Shown here: positions 46,229-57,825 of the stretch, one piece after another
Position numbering within the stretch: the first letter of the stretch is position 1
Layout: each line of letters begins with the position of its first letter
Source: Isoetes taiwanensis
Lineage: Eukaryota > Streptophyta > Lycopodiopsida > Isoetales > Isoetaceae
Assembly (NCBI GenBank): GCA_021234155.1
Contig: JAJEKV010000055.1
Coordinates: 2,351,090 to 2,415,089 of the forward strand
Direction: 5' to 3'
DNA length: 64,000 nt
The notes under the pieces: model-generated
Databases searched by the model: none
Told to the model about the DNA's origin: nothing
Seen by the model: only the letters and a program-made list of their open reading frames with translations
Translations under genes and position numbers: made by a program

Positions 46229-47243
46229 TCGTGGATTTGCCCGCCGCTTAGCCTCTCAGAATCGGAGATCCCATCAATCTCTACCGTTGTATCTATTTAC
46301 TCTTGGAACTCAGGAATTTACATATGCATACTTAGGTAAAGAATTTAATCTTTATACTTGCTCTAAGGTCCCAAATAAAATTATTCTTGCCATTACTCAG
46401 CAAAAACTTCACACAACACCCAAAGCTTTAAAATAATGTTAACTTCAAGCCCATATATAATAATAATGATGGCAATATTAATCAAATATATTGTCTAGCA
46501 ATCCACACACTCCTACTCTCGCCTTTCCGAAGCTTGGCTACTCAAAGCATCTCAGCACCTCTGCTTACACCATTAACCACGGGGTTAGTCACACGGACTA
46601 AGTGGGGATCAAGGATCTAGGTCATATCTAGCATTAATAATCACAAAGCATTAACTTAGAGCAATAACGTAGCCTTACCGTAACCTCGCCCTTGCAATCC
46701 AAGTAATAACTCCAACAAGCATAACCACAATGCATAATTATACAAAACATAGCCATTGCAACTTGATTCCAACATTAAAAACCACATAGACAATAGCCAG
46801 GCAACCAAAGCATCAACATTGCAACCAATATTCCTCTGGTCCGAAAGCAAGGTCAACTCTACCGATCAAAGCCGACATAGAGGCGGGGTAACCACGTGTG
46901 TACACACCCATCCACGCCGCAAGGCCCAAAGATTGGAGGACCACTTAATCAGGCATGACGTTGTACCATACGGTACCAACGCCCGATGTTCGATATTACC
47001 ATTTGCATAGCAATCGTGCAAAAAACGTGAGTCTAGACCATCGCACCTAGACTCGCCCCCGTGAGGTCTATATCAAAGAATTACATCATAGACAATTACA
47101 TAATTTCCATCATTATGACCCATGCCTTAACAAGCTTACATCAAGTAAATTCCATAATACATACTTCATATAGCAAGAGAAAGCCCAACCATGATTCAAT
47201 AATTAAAATAACCTCTATAATGCCATATGCAACTATCATTATT
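46229..47243 (-). mobile_element. LTR A, PBS-proximal half, copy 1
   Basis: Matches 54487-55499. The terminal TGTGACGGGCCTGG of copy 2 is replaced here by a variant (tcgtggatttgcccgcc). Confidence 0.7.
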
Positions 47244-48492
47244 AAATAAAAAATAAATGTCTACGCCTTCCCAAGATTCACTAATAACAAGGTTAATATC
47301 TATATTTAAGGCTTTAATGATGTTTAATCTATAGCATTCAACTATGGTTATGCTTTCATTACCAACTTCCTTCTACATAACATTTGTGCCTTCTAAATTT
47401 AAATAATTCCAAAGGTTAAATATATAGCTAGCTAATCTTTTTAGGACTACTTATATCGTAATCGTAAATTACGTATATCCCTTAGCATAAACTCCTCCTT
47501 GACTTAGGCCTCCATAAATTCCGAGCCAACTCCTTTTCCAGCTAACCCTTGATATATTACTTTAACTCATAGCCTTAGCTTAACCTTTAATTTATTTTAT
47601 TGCTACTTTACTAACAATTAATCAATTGTTAACATTTTTTCTTGATCTAACCCTAACTGCGTTAACAGGTCACGATTCCGGCCTGCATCTGCCGGATTTG
47701 GCCTCCAGGCCACTGAATCTACATGAAGATCACACAAGGCTTCCCGAATTTGCTGGCAAGGAAGATTTCTTGCCATTTCGGCCCGTTTATGATGCAAATC
47801 TGATGGTTACAGGCCAGTTCCGGGCCACCAAGATCATATCATTCCCAGCCAGATCTTATTCCAATCTTCCTAATTCTGTATCCTCTCTCCATTTCTGCCT
47901 TCCTAAGGCCCAATTCGGCATGTTCCAGGGCAATTTGCCATGCTTTTCAAGCATCCCAGATCAACAAGATCATCCCGTCTTGCCGGCATCATGCAAAGGA
48001 AATATTGCCGTGTTGGCTAGAATGCCTCTTAATTCTGCCTTCTCTACATATTTCAGCCAGTTAAATGCCAAAATCAATCCATTACAAGTAGCTTCTCATG
48101 ATTTCTGATCATTATAGTTCATCAGATCATGTTATGCAAACAACAGCATGCAAGAGAAACTTTTACAATCTTATCTGATTTCTGCCAACTTTTATCTTAA
48201 TCCATCTCTCAGGTTCTACTTTGAGCTATTCCAATCACTTCTGGCATGATTTAAATGATCAGCTCCCTAAAATCATTAGATCTATGACGCTTTTGCAAGC
48301 TTTTTATATGCAATCATAAAATACTTACATATACAATCATGCAAGTTAATTCATATCCACACACTTACGATTACTCTAAATCCATGCCAAGTTCCAGAAC
48401 AATCCTACTGTATCAACACAATTTTCTACGCTAGAAAACCCCAGGTGTAAGGCTTGATCCCCACCTGAAATCCCGCTTGCTTCTTCTGCGCT
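47244..48492 (-). mobile_element. LTR A, 5' half, copy 2
   Basis: Matches 55500-56715 and 57827-58037. Truncated at 'cttcttctgcgct', where intact copies go on with 'ccaacacgctcccaaag', and fused instead to a 54-bp scrap of LTR L. Confidence 0.75.
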
Positions 48493-48541
48493 AGACGGTT
48501 TTGCCCAGTTGGCTAAGGGCATGTCGGTTAGGAACGTCACA

Positions 48542-48664
48542 GTTGGTATCAGAGCAGGTCTCGAGTTCGAGTCTCCATGGGTGCATATATGCATGGGTAA
48601 TTTGCAAAGACTTTGGTATAGCCTTTGGATGCTCGAGGACGAGCATAGTTCTAGTGGGAGAGAC
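48542..48664 (+). mobile_element. Coding-free PBS-to-PPT segment a, copy 2 (123 bp)
   Basis: Contains the PBS, 'ctcgagttcgagtctcc', 'tgctcgaggacgagcatag' and the polypurine tract agtgggagagac (48653-48664), then the LTR start TGTAACGGGCCC. The 'CTCGAGGACGAGCA ... AGTGGGAGAG' string is what normally follows integrase in gypsy elements, so almost the whole gag-pol has been lost while both replication signals remain. Confidence 0.75.
48544..48555 (+). other. Primer-binding site (initiator tRNA-Met), plus strand
   Basis: Exact TGGTATCAGAGC, two bases after the LTR end gtcaca (48541). Confidence 0.85.
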
Positions 48665-51299
48665 TGTAACGGGCCCATGGTAGACCGCTCGAGTATTCGA
48701 ACCTTGAATGTGCCTGTGGGGCGTTCCCGAGACACCGGCATAAATGGGTAGAAGCAGCTACTCATAAACGTCTAGACGGTTTTGCCCAGTTGGCTAAGGG
48801 CATGTCGGTTAGGAACGTCACAGTTGGTTGAGTTGCGTGAATTTAGAAGCTTTTTGGAGACGTGGAGTAGAGACCGTGCTTTTTGGAGGATTGTCGAAGC
48901 AAGCAGGGACGCTGGAGCTTGAAGACTGCATCAAATTTTCTCTAAGAGGTGGGGTTTTGAATTCTGATTTTATGGATCCAATTGAGCTGCATAGGTTGCC
49001 CGGATCAGATTTGTGTATGCTTTTGTAAAATGTTCTTGGCTATGTCTTATGTTTGAGAAGCCGTTGCATAATCAGGATGGTTTGCAATCGGATGGCTGTA
49101 CTTAGATTAGCATGTCGACAAGGATGGAATACCAGTGGTGGAATCAATCTTGGGTTTTTGTTGCCGTTGTGTTATAGCTTTGAATCATTTCAAGTAAGGC
49201 TTGTTGAGTCTGTGGGTAATTGCCAGCAGAATGTTAAAGTGGTATGGATTGAACTAATCAAGATTACTGCTTAAAATCTAAGACGGTTGTGCAGTAAGCT
49301 AACTGGAAGAGCAGAAAGAGGAAAAATCATGGAATCTACAGAAAAAGGCCGATTTTGCCCTTGGAGTGGTCGTTTTGAAGATTAAAGGGCTGTTTTGGGC
49401 ATGCAAGGGTCAATTTGCCCTGGGAATGAAAGAATCAGAGACGGTTGCACCGGTTTTTGGAGCTATCAGACTGGACTCAGATCCATAATTAAGAAGGTCG
49501 AAATTGCTTGGAGAGGGCCGATTTGGGTCTGAGAAGTGTCGATTCAGCATGTAGAACTCCAGAAAGGCAGAATCGAACTGAAAAAAGGGCTCCACCGTTG
49601 GTTATTTTCGTTGGTTTTTCTTGTCTGCTTTGTTACTTTCTTTCTGTTATGTTGTCTATTTGTTAACAAAGGTATTTAATGCTAAATAAATATACAAGGA
49701 GCTTATAAGTGAAACAAGGAAGTATAAGGTGCTGGGATCCAGTGCAGACCATACGCCGAATAAGCCCAGGCGAGCTGCAAGTGAGTTGGGAAAATACAAG
49801 GGTCGGAAATATGTAAGAACTTGCTTTGTTGTGAATAATGGAACTTCGTAATAAGAAACGATAATATCTAAGCTTAATAATCACAAGACTAATAACTGAG
49901 ATAATTTTGGCTCCTGAAGATGGGGCCTAGTGTAAGGAATCATTTGGCATCAGCGGTTACGGTCATGAGATCTTATGGACTTTTAAGTTGGAAGTGCGGA
50001 ATTCTTGTGCTTTACATTAATTGTGCCAATTAAATTAGTAGCTAAGGAAGTTGGTTTTTTAATATGGAATATTAAAAACCTTAGCTAACAATTGTTAAAA
50101 GATAAATAAAAGGGTGGAACCTTGGAGATCATGAGAAGTTGGGCATCGAGGGCTATATGAGGCCTATGGAGTGTCCAGATGAGGCTATGGAGTGGAAGCT
50201 AATGGATTATCCTCGCGGGAGAATGATTCTAAGGTAAGTTTTGCATTGTGTGAAATGTTACTTGTTCAGTGAAGTACATAGGTGTGGGAGCTACATCAAT
50301 GATAGATAGGCTAGTGACTTCCTCGACGTGTTTGGATCAGTAATTTTGCTACTTCAACATGGGCAGGTTGTATGGGCAACCTCGGCAAAGGCTAAGAATA
50401 TGATCTAGGCAAATTTATTGTAAATTCTCTAATAACCCACATGTCATGGTCTTTGCATTGTTGTCTTGGTATTTGTTATGTACTTGGAACCTCCTGGTCG
50501 GGACTTCTAGGTTCGTGGCCTAGGTTGCTCCGGCATGCTCATGTTCATCCTGTGATTCTCGTGGTTCTTGTGCTCGTGACACCGTTAGTTCTCTGGCGGG
50601 GGATTGCTCACGTCAACAACTCTTGTGAAACCCCATGATAAGAGGTCCTCCAAAGGCGGGCGTGGGGAGAGGGTATCTTATCACGAGGTTCACCCCACCA
50701 CCTTCTGAGGGCTTGGAATGTAAGTCGGGCTGGGCAACATGTTTGCTAATGTGGCCCCATGTAGGCTGGCTGAGCTACCCATTGTCCCGGAGTTTATTTA
50801 TGATGGTTTGGTACTCTGGTTATGTTCTGTGCTCTTGATGTTCATGATGTTTTCTTTATTGTCATTGTCTAGCGTTGCACCATAGGTTCTTGTGTCTTTG
50901 AGTTGTTATGTTTGTTATTCAAGACTTTCAAGATGTTTTATGCATGCAGAGGCAGCTATGGGATCCCCACTTAGTCACAAGGACTAACCCCTTTGAGTGC
51001 ATGCGGTGATTGAGCAAGGTGGTGCTCTCCAAGGCGATGCTTGATGGTACTGCTCGAGGATCGTGGTTGACTTTGGAGTTTCTAGAAGCTGAATCTTAGC
51101 TTTGGTTTTGCATAAATCTATTCTGGATGTATTTCTCTTGAAACTATATTACAATAGTTGGATATTAGCTATATATGTAAGACGGGAATCATTTTCCATT
51201 ATTTATTGGAAGATTAAATTCTTCACCAACATAGTTGATTAAAGTTTTCATAACAACATAGATCTAACCTCAAGTATCGACATGATCCCGAGTTGCCAA
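48665..51299 (+). mobile_element. LTR L, near-complete (about 2.63 kb), copy 2
   Basis: Starts TGTAACGGGCCC. It contains an internal copy of the 54-bp 'agacggttttgccc...cgtcaca' segment at 48776-48829. It ends at 'gagttgccaa', lacking the last 34 bp of the complete LTR. Related at lower identity to the LTR at 30300-32440. Confidence 0.75.
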
Positions 51300-51578
51300 T
51301 ACAAATAATTATAGTTTAAGCCAATCCATAATAATAATAGTTATATTAATCAAATATATTATCTAGCAATCCACACACTTCTACTCTCTTCCTTTTTCAG
51401 AAGCTTGGCTACTTTACCGAGCATCTCGCACTTCTGCTTACACCATTTAACCACGGGGTTAGTCACACGGACTAAGTGGGGATCGGGGATTTAGAATATA
51501 TCAAGCATCAATTACCACAAGCATCAACATAAAACAATAACTTAGCCTTACCGTAACCTCGCCCCTGCAATCCAAGTT
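51300..51578 (-). mobile_element. LTR A scrap, copy 2
   Basis: Minus-orientation piece of LTR A fused to the RT scrap at 'tccaagtt|gtagg'. Confidence 0.7.
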
Positions 51579-51691
51579 GTAGGCAATGCATATCTATTCT
51601 TCACTGTAATCTGGTTAAGCATGCGATAGTCAATACATAACCTTAATGTCCCGTCTTTCTTTTTTACAAACAAAACTGGCGCACCAAATGG
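51579..51691 (-). pseudogene. Ty3/gypsy RT scrap, copy 2
   Basis: Minus strand encodes, in one frame, [18 protein letters not shown], then [14 protein letters not shown] and RYALP. This is the conserved RT fingers region immediately before the catalytic palm. Only about 37 codons are left. Confidence 0.9.
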
Positions 51692-53724
51692 AGGATCCTA
51701 CATCTAAAACAAGCTGGAACTGCACCGGAAAAGGCCGATTCAGACTTAGAGGGGCCAATCTGCCCTGTACAGCGGTGAATTAGAGAAATCAGAAGCTCTC
51801 CAGAGCTGCCGGAATTAAACTAAATGGCCACCTGATTCATGAGAAAACAGGTCGAAATTGCTTCTAAACAGCCGAATTGGGGATTTTGAGTGCCGATTTG
51901 GGCTGGGAAAGGCTTCAATCTGAGAAATTGATGCCGTTTGGAGAAGAGCCCAACTGCCCAAGTAGACATGAATCCACCAGGAACACTACGATTTAGCTTT
52001 TGGATTGGCCGATTTGGCCTTAGATGTTCCTGGCCACGCCTAATCAGGCCCGTTGTTGCCCAGAAAGACTCCTCTGTGCATGTGCAGGTTGGAAGGCCGG
52101 ACCCAACAGTGGCTCTGCGTTTGTTTGCTCTTTGCTATTTTTATGACTTGTTTGTTCTTGTTGTTATTTTTGTACTTTTTGTCTTATGTTATTTAACAAG
52201 CTGGTGGTTAGAGGAAAATAGGAAATATAAGGAGCCGGATGGAGCACAGATTATTCAGAGGGTAAATCTGTGTGAGCTGCAAGCGGTTTGGGATAGTACA
52301 ATAGCCAGAGACATGTAATAACTTAATTGCTTGGGGTAACATTTGTATGGGAGTTTAGTATACATAAGAACAACATGTTAAGAATGAATAAATGTTTAAA
52401 TCTATAATTGAATAATTAAGGGAATTGTGACGGCTTGCTCCTGGAGATGGGGCTTGCCTGGGAGCTGCTTGACGGAAGTTCCAGGCAGTTGCGGTCAGGG
52501 GACCCCATGGATTTTTTAAGCAGGAAAAGTGTAAGTTGGAGGCACCAGTCTCGATGCGCAATTAATTGTTTAGCTATGGAAGTGGGATTTTAATATTAAT
52601 ACTTGAAACCATACCTTAGAGAGCTTAAATAAATAATGTTATGGAGTGAATCCTGCATCGAACTTACAGGGGTGGTTTGAGCACGCTACATCAACGTTTG
52701 AGTTGTCATTATGGTTTTCATCATCGATCTAGCTACTTCGGCATGGTTAGGTTGTATGGGCAACCTCGGCAAGGCTAAGAGTATTCTAGGCACATTTATA
52801 GTAAATTCTCTAATGAACGCACATGTTATGGTTTTTGCATTGTTCCACTGTCGTTCTTGATACTATGTTATGTACTTGGAACCTCCGGGGTCGGACTTCT
52901 AGGTTCGGTGGCCTAGGTTGCTCCGGCATGCTCATGTTCATCTGTGATTCTCTGTGGTTCTTGTGCTTTGTGACACCGGGCATTAGTTCTCCTGGCAGGG
53001 ATTGCTACGTCAGTCAACTCTTGTGAAACCCCATGGTAAGAGGTCCTCCAGTGCTAGACGTGGGCTGAGAGGGTATGCGCATACGAGGTTCACCCCACCA
53101 CCTGCTACAGGGCTTGGAATGTAAGCTGGCTGGGCAACATGCTGCTAACAGGGCCTGTATGTAGGCTGGCTGAGCTACCCATTGTCCCGGAGTTTGTTTA
53201 TGATGGTTTGGTACTTTGGTTATGTTCTTTGCTATTGATGTTTACGCTGTTTTCTTTGTTGTCATTGTCTAGCATTGCACCATAGGTTTTTTTGTGTCTT
53301 TGAGTTGTTTATGTTTGTTATCCAAGACTTTCAAGATGTTTTATGCATGCAGAGGCAGCTATGGGATCCCCACTTAGTCACAAGGACTAACCCCTTTGAG
53401 TGCATGCAGTGATTGAGCAAGGTGGTGCTCGGGCCAGTAGCAGCAATACTGCTCAGGATCGTGGCTGAGTTGGAGTTTTCTAGAAGCTGAATCTTAGCTT
53501 TGGTTTTGCATAAATCTATTTTGGATGTATTTCTCTTGAAACTATATTACAATAGTTGGATATTAGCTATATATGTAAGAAGGGAATCATTTTCCATTAT
53601 TTATTGGAAGATTAAATTCTTCACCAACATAGTTGATTATAGTTTTCATAACAACATAGATCTAGCCTTAAGTATAGACAAGATCCCGAGTTGCCAAGAG
53701 GGTCAACTCGGCAGGCTCGTCACA
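51692..53724 (+). mobile_element. LTR L with intact 3' end, copy 2
   Basis: Ends ...GGCTCGTCACA at 53724, followed by an exact primer-binding site, so it acts as a 5' LTR. Its left end begins at 'aggatcctacatctaaaacaag', the same phrase at which the LTR head at 53879-54486 stops. The two together make one full LTR of about 2.65 kb. Confidence 0.75.
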
Positions 53725-53878
53725 GTTGGTATCAGAGCAGGTCTCGAGTTCGAGTCTCCATGGATGCCTATATGCATGGGTAATTTGCAAAGACTTGGTA
53801 ATCATTGTGACATGGTATGACATAGACATGGTATAGCCTTGGATGCTCGAGGACGAGCATAGTTCTAGTGGGAGAGAC
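53725..53878 (+). mobile_element. Coding-free PBS-to-PPT segment b, copy 2 (154 bp)
   Basis: Same layout as segment a, but with about 31 extra bases containing a short repeat (gacatggta, twice). The PPT agtgggagagac is 53867-53878, followed by TGTAACGGGCCC. Confidence 0.75.
53727..53738 (+). other. Primer-binding site (initiator tRNA-Met), plus strand
   Basis: Exact TGGTATCAGAGC two bases after LTR L. Confidence 0.85.
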
Positions 53879-54486
53879 TGTAACGGGCCCATGGTAGACC
53901 GCTCGAGTATTCGAACTTGAATGTGCTTGTGGGGCGTTCCCGAGACACCGGCATAAATGGGTAGAAGCGACTACTCATAAACGTCTAGACGGTTTTGCCT
54001 AGTTGGCTAAGGGCATGTCGGTTAGGAACGTTACAGTTAGGATTAGAGCCAGATCCTTCTAAGATTGAGGCAGTTAGAGATTGGCCCGGACAGAAGAAGA
54101 TGGTTTTGGATTTAGTGGATTCAAGTTGTGGTTGCATAGGCTGCCAAGAATAATTTGTACATGCTTTTGGATGTTTGGATGGTAAATTTCCTCTGTGTTA
54201 GTTGGAATTGCCTGTGAGGCGAGATTGAATATGCAGGTATCCTAGAATTAATTGTAACGTTTTATAGAGCAATTGGATAATAGTTACAGGGCTTTAGGTA
54301 CCTGTAAGAAAAGCTTGAAAGATGATTGGATTCGTTCTCAGATGATAGCCTAAAACAGAGGAATATAAGAAAAGCAGGCAGAGAAGAGTGTCGATTTGCT
54401 GCATCAGAGCCTCAGAGGTGTACGAAAATGGTTTTGCTCCACCGAAACTTTGCTGGCAAACAGAGGATCCTACATCTAAAACAAGC
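53879..54486 (+). mobile_element. Head of LTR L (3' LTR), copy 2
   Basis: Starts TGTAACGGGCCC and stops at 'ctaaaacaagc', where LTR A begins on the opposite strand. Confidence 0.7.
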
Positions 54487-56989
54487 TGTGACGGGCCTGG
54501 CCAGTTAGCCTCTCGGTAACTGGAGATCCCATCAATCTCTACCGTTGTATCTATTTACTCTTGGAACTCAGGAATTTACATATGCATACTTAGGTAAAGA
54601 ATTTAATCTTTATACTTGCTCTAAGGTCCCAAATAAAATTATTCTTGCCATTACTCAGCAAAAACTTCACACAACACCCAAAGCTTTAAAATAATGTTAA
54701 CTTCAAGCCCATATATAATAATAATGATGGCAATATTAATCAAATATATTGTCTAGCAATCCACACACTCCTACTCTCGCCTTTCCGAAGCTTGGCTACT
54801 CTCCGAAGCATCTCGCACCTCTGCTTACACCATTAACCACGGGGTTAGTCACACGGACTAAGTGGGGATCAAGGATCTAGGTCATATCTAGCATTAATAA
54901 TCACAAAGCATTAACTTAGAGCAATAACGTAGCCTTACCGTAACCTCGCCCCTGCAATCCAAGTAATAACTCCAACAAGCATAACCACAATGCATAATTA
55001 TACAAAACATAGCCATTGCAACTTGATTCCAACATTAAAAACCACATAGACAATAGCCAGGCAACCAAAGCATCAACATTGCAACCAATATTCCTCTGGG
55101 TCTGAGCAAGGTCAACTCGGCTGATCAGGCCAGTGACATAGAGGCGGGGTAACCACGTGTGTACACACCCATCCACGCTGCGTCCAGCATTGGAGGACCA
55201 CTTAACTGTGCATGACGTTGTACCATACGGTACCAACGCCCGATGTTCAGATATTACCATTTGCATAGCACTGTGCAAAACCGTGAGTCTAGACCATCGC
55301 ACCTAGACTCCGGCCCCAGAGGTCTATATCAAAGAATTACATCATAGACAATTACATAATTTCCATCATTATGACCCATGCCTTAACAAGCTTACATCAA
55401 GTAAATTCCATAATACATACTTCATATAGCAAGAGAAAGCCCAACCATGATTCAATAATTAAAATAACCTCTATAATGCCATATGCAACTATCATTATTA
55501 AATAAAAAATAAATGTCTACGCCTTCCCAAGATTCACTAATAACAAGGTTAATATCTATATTTAAGGCTTTAATGATGTTTAATCTATAGCATTCAACTA
55601 TGGTTATGCTTTCATTACCAACTTCCTTCTACATAACATTTGTGCCTTCTAAATTTAAATAATTCCAAAGGTTAAATATATAGCTAGCTAATCTTTTTAG
55701 GACTACTTATATCGTAATCGTAAATTACGTATATCCCTTAGCATAAACTCCTCCTTGACTTAGGCCTCCATAAATTCCGAGCCAATTCCTTTTCCAGCTA
55801 ACCCTTGATATATTACTTTAACTCATAGCCTTAGCTTAACCTTTAATTTATTTTATTGCTACTTTACTAACAATTAATCAATTGTTAACATTTTTCTTGA
55901 CCTAACCCTAACTGCGTTAACAGTCACGATTCCGCCTCAGCATCTGCCGGATTTGGCCTCCGTGCCACTTGAATCTACATGAAGATCACACAAGGCTTCC
56001 CGAATTTAGCTCGGCAAGGAAGATTTCTTGCCATTTCGCCCGCTTATGATGCAAATCGATGGTTACAAAGCCGCCCGGCCACCAAGAATCATATCATTCC
56101 CAAACCGGATCTTATTCCAATCTTCCTAATTCTCAGATCCTCTCTCCATTTCGGCCTTCCTAAGGCCCAATTCGGCTTTGTTCGGGGCAATTTGCCATGC
56201 TTTTCAAGCATCCCATCAACAAGATCATCCCGGCTCCGGCATCATGCAAAGGAAATATTGCCGTGTTGGCTAGAATGCCTCTTAATTCCGCCTTCTCTAC
56301 ATATTTCAGCCGTTTAAATGCCAAAATCAATCCATTACAAGTAGCTTCTCATGATTTCTCATCATTATAGTTCATCGATCATGTTATGCAAACAACAAAG
56401 ATGCAAGAGAAACTTTTACAATCTTATCTCGATTTCGCCATACTTTTATCTTAATCCATCTCTCGTGTTCTACTTTGAGCTATTCCAATCACTTCGCATG
56501 ATTTAAATGATCAGCTCCTAAAATCATTAGATCTATGATGCTTTTGCAAGCTTTTATATGCAATCATAAAATACTTACATATACAATCATGCAAGTTAAT
56601 TCATATCCACACACTTACGATTACTCTAAATCCATGCCAAGTTCCGTAACAATCCTCTTCAGATCAACACAATTTCCTACGCTAGAAAACCCCTGTGTAA
56701 GGCTTGATCCCCACCTGAAATCCCGCTTTTGCTTCTTTTCTCAAGGCCCAACACGCCTCCCAAAGCTCTTTGCACGCACGCCCTTCCGAGAATCCCCTCT
56801 CGCAATCAATCTTTTTCCAAATGCTTTTCTCTCAGACTTATATTTATTTTTAACCACCAAGATTCCATCCGTATAATCTCTACATATACGACATATTTCT
56901 CTCTGCATGCGTGATATTTTGATTAATATTCCTTTGCATCATTTAATAAATTAATTCCACAATATACCTCAAAAATCCTAGGTCTCCAT
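54487..56989 (-). mobile_element. LTR A, full length (about 2.5 kb), 3' LTR of an internally deleted chromovirus
   Basis: The plus strand starts TGTGACGGGCCTGGCC (LTR end on the minus strand) and finishes at 'cctaggtct' near 56985. On the right it is followed, reading the minus strand, by a purine-rich GGAGGAGAGAC and the integrase/chromodomain coding scrap. That fits a 3' LTR directly downstream of pol. It spans the junction of array copy 2 and partial copy 3 (55500 onwards). Confidence 0.75.
55500..56715. repeat. Tandem array, partial third copy
   Basis: Matches 39007-40230 and 47244-48480 closely. It then continues as an uninterrupted LTR A instead of jumping to the LTR L scrap, showing that copies 1 and 2 carry a derived junction. 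Confidence 0.75.
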
Positions 56990-57825
56990 TCATAGTCTCT
57001 CCTCCAAAAATTCAACCCATGTCCTCATGGGCGATCTCTGAAACTCACGAAGAATCCAATTAGCATCTTCCCATGCGGCATCTTCCTCGGGACAAGCCGC
57101 CCATTGAACCAAAAAATCTTCGTATTGTTCGGCCTCCTTAAGCGACGGGTTTCCTCTCGCAGAATCACGCCTCGGTTGAGGGTACGTAAAGTTCTCTCGC
57201 TACCAAATCATCGCCCCCAACATATGGGAAGGATCAAAAACATACTTCCTTAAGTTACTCACGTGAAAGACATTATGTACTTTCAAGTGCGAGGGCAACT
57301 CCAATCTATAAGCCACCTTGCCATATGTTCCAAAATTTCATACGGACCCGCATACCTAGGGGCCCATTTACCTGCACTTTTAAATGCCAGTGAACTCTGC
57401 TTGGGATTAATCCTCAAGAACACATAATCCCCTTTTTGAAATTCAAGTTGTCTACGTCTCTTATTTGCATACTGCTTCTGTCTATTTTGTGCCACAACCA
57501 AATTTTGTCGAAGTCTCCTTAGCTGAGCTTCCATGTCCTCCGCTACTTCATTAGCTGCTTCAACATTGCATTGAGGATCTCTCCAATTAAGAGGACAACG
57601 GTACTCCTTACCATACATTGCCTCAAAAGGACTCATTTTGATGGAATCTGGATAAGTGTTGTTGTATGCAAACTCGGCCAAATACAAATAAGAATCCCAT
57701 ACCTTCGGTTGACTAAGCACATACATCCTGAGCATATCCTCCAAGACTTGATTAACTCGCTCCACTTGGCCATCTACTTGAGGACGATAAGATGTACTGA
57801 CATATAAGTTAGTCCCAATATTTTG
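56990..57825 (-). pseudogene. Ty3/gypsy chromovirus integrase C-terminal part with chromodomain
   Basis: One minus-strand frame from 57825 reads NIGTNLYVSTSYRPQ and then VDGQVERVNQ, including the third catalytic residue (Glu) of the integrase DDE triad. It continues through FAYNNTYPDSIKMSPFEAMY, GDYVFLRINPK and the barrel motif to 57283. Further down, VHNVFHVSNLRKYV, then EQYEDFLVQW and EEDAAWEDANWI form a chromodomain-like end, stopping before 56990. Gag, protease, RT, RNase H and the first two integrase aspartates are missing. There are frame slips between 57160 and 57290. The chromodomain assigns it to the chromovirus clade. Confidence 0.85.

Larger units (their letters stand above)
39007..47243. 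repeat. Tandem array unit, copy 1 (about 8.24 kb)
   Basis: Corresponds base for base to 47244-55499 (offset 8237 at the left edge, rising to about 8257 at the right because of small indels). The unit contains, in order: half of LTR A (minus), PBS-to-PPT scrap, LTR L (plus), LTR A scrap and RT scrap (minus), LTR L, second PBS-to-PPT scrap, head of LTR L, and the other half of LTR A. Long stretches are identical to copy 2 (for example 39012-39410). Differences cluster at CAG/CTG sites, and copy 1 carries the less plausible variant. Confidence 0.85.
47244..55499. repeat. Tandem array unit, copy 2 (about 8.26 kb)
   Basis: Second full copy of the composite unit. Its CAG/CTG-containing words are those expected from functional motifs: TGGTATCAGAGC in both primer sites and an intact PFGAPVLF codon run in the RT scrap. 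Copy 2 is therefore probably the more accurate reading of the ancestral sequence. It runs without interruption into a partial third copy at 55500. Confidence 0.85.
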
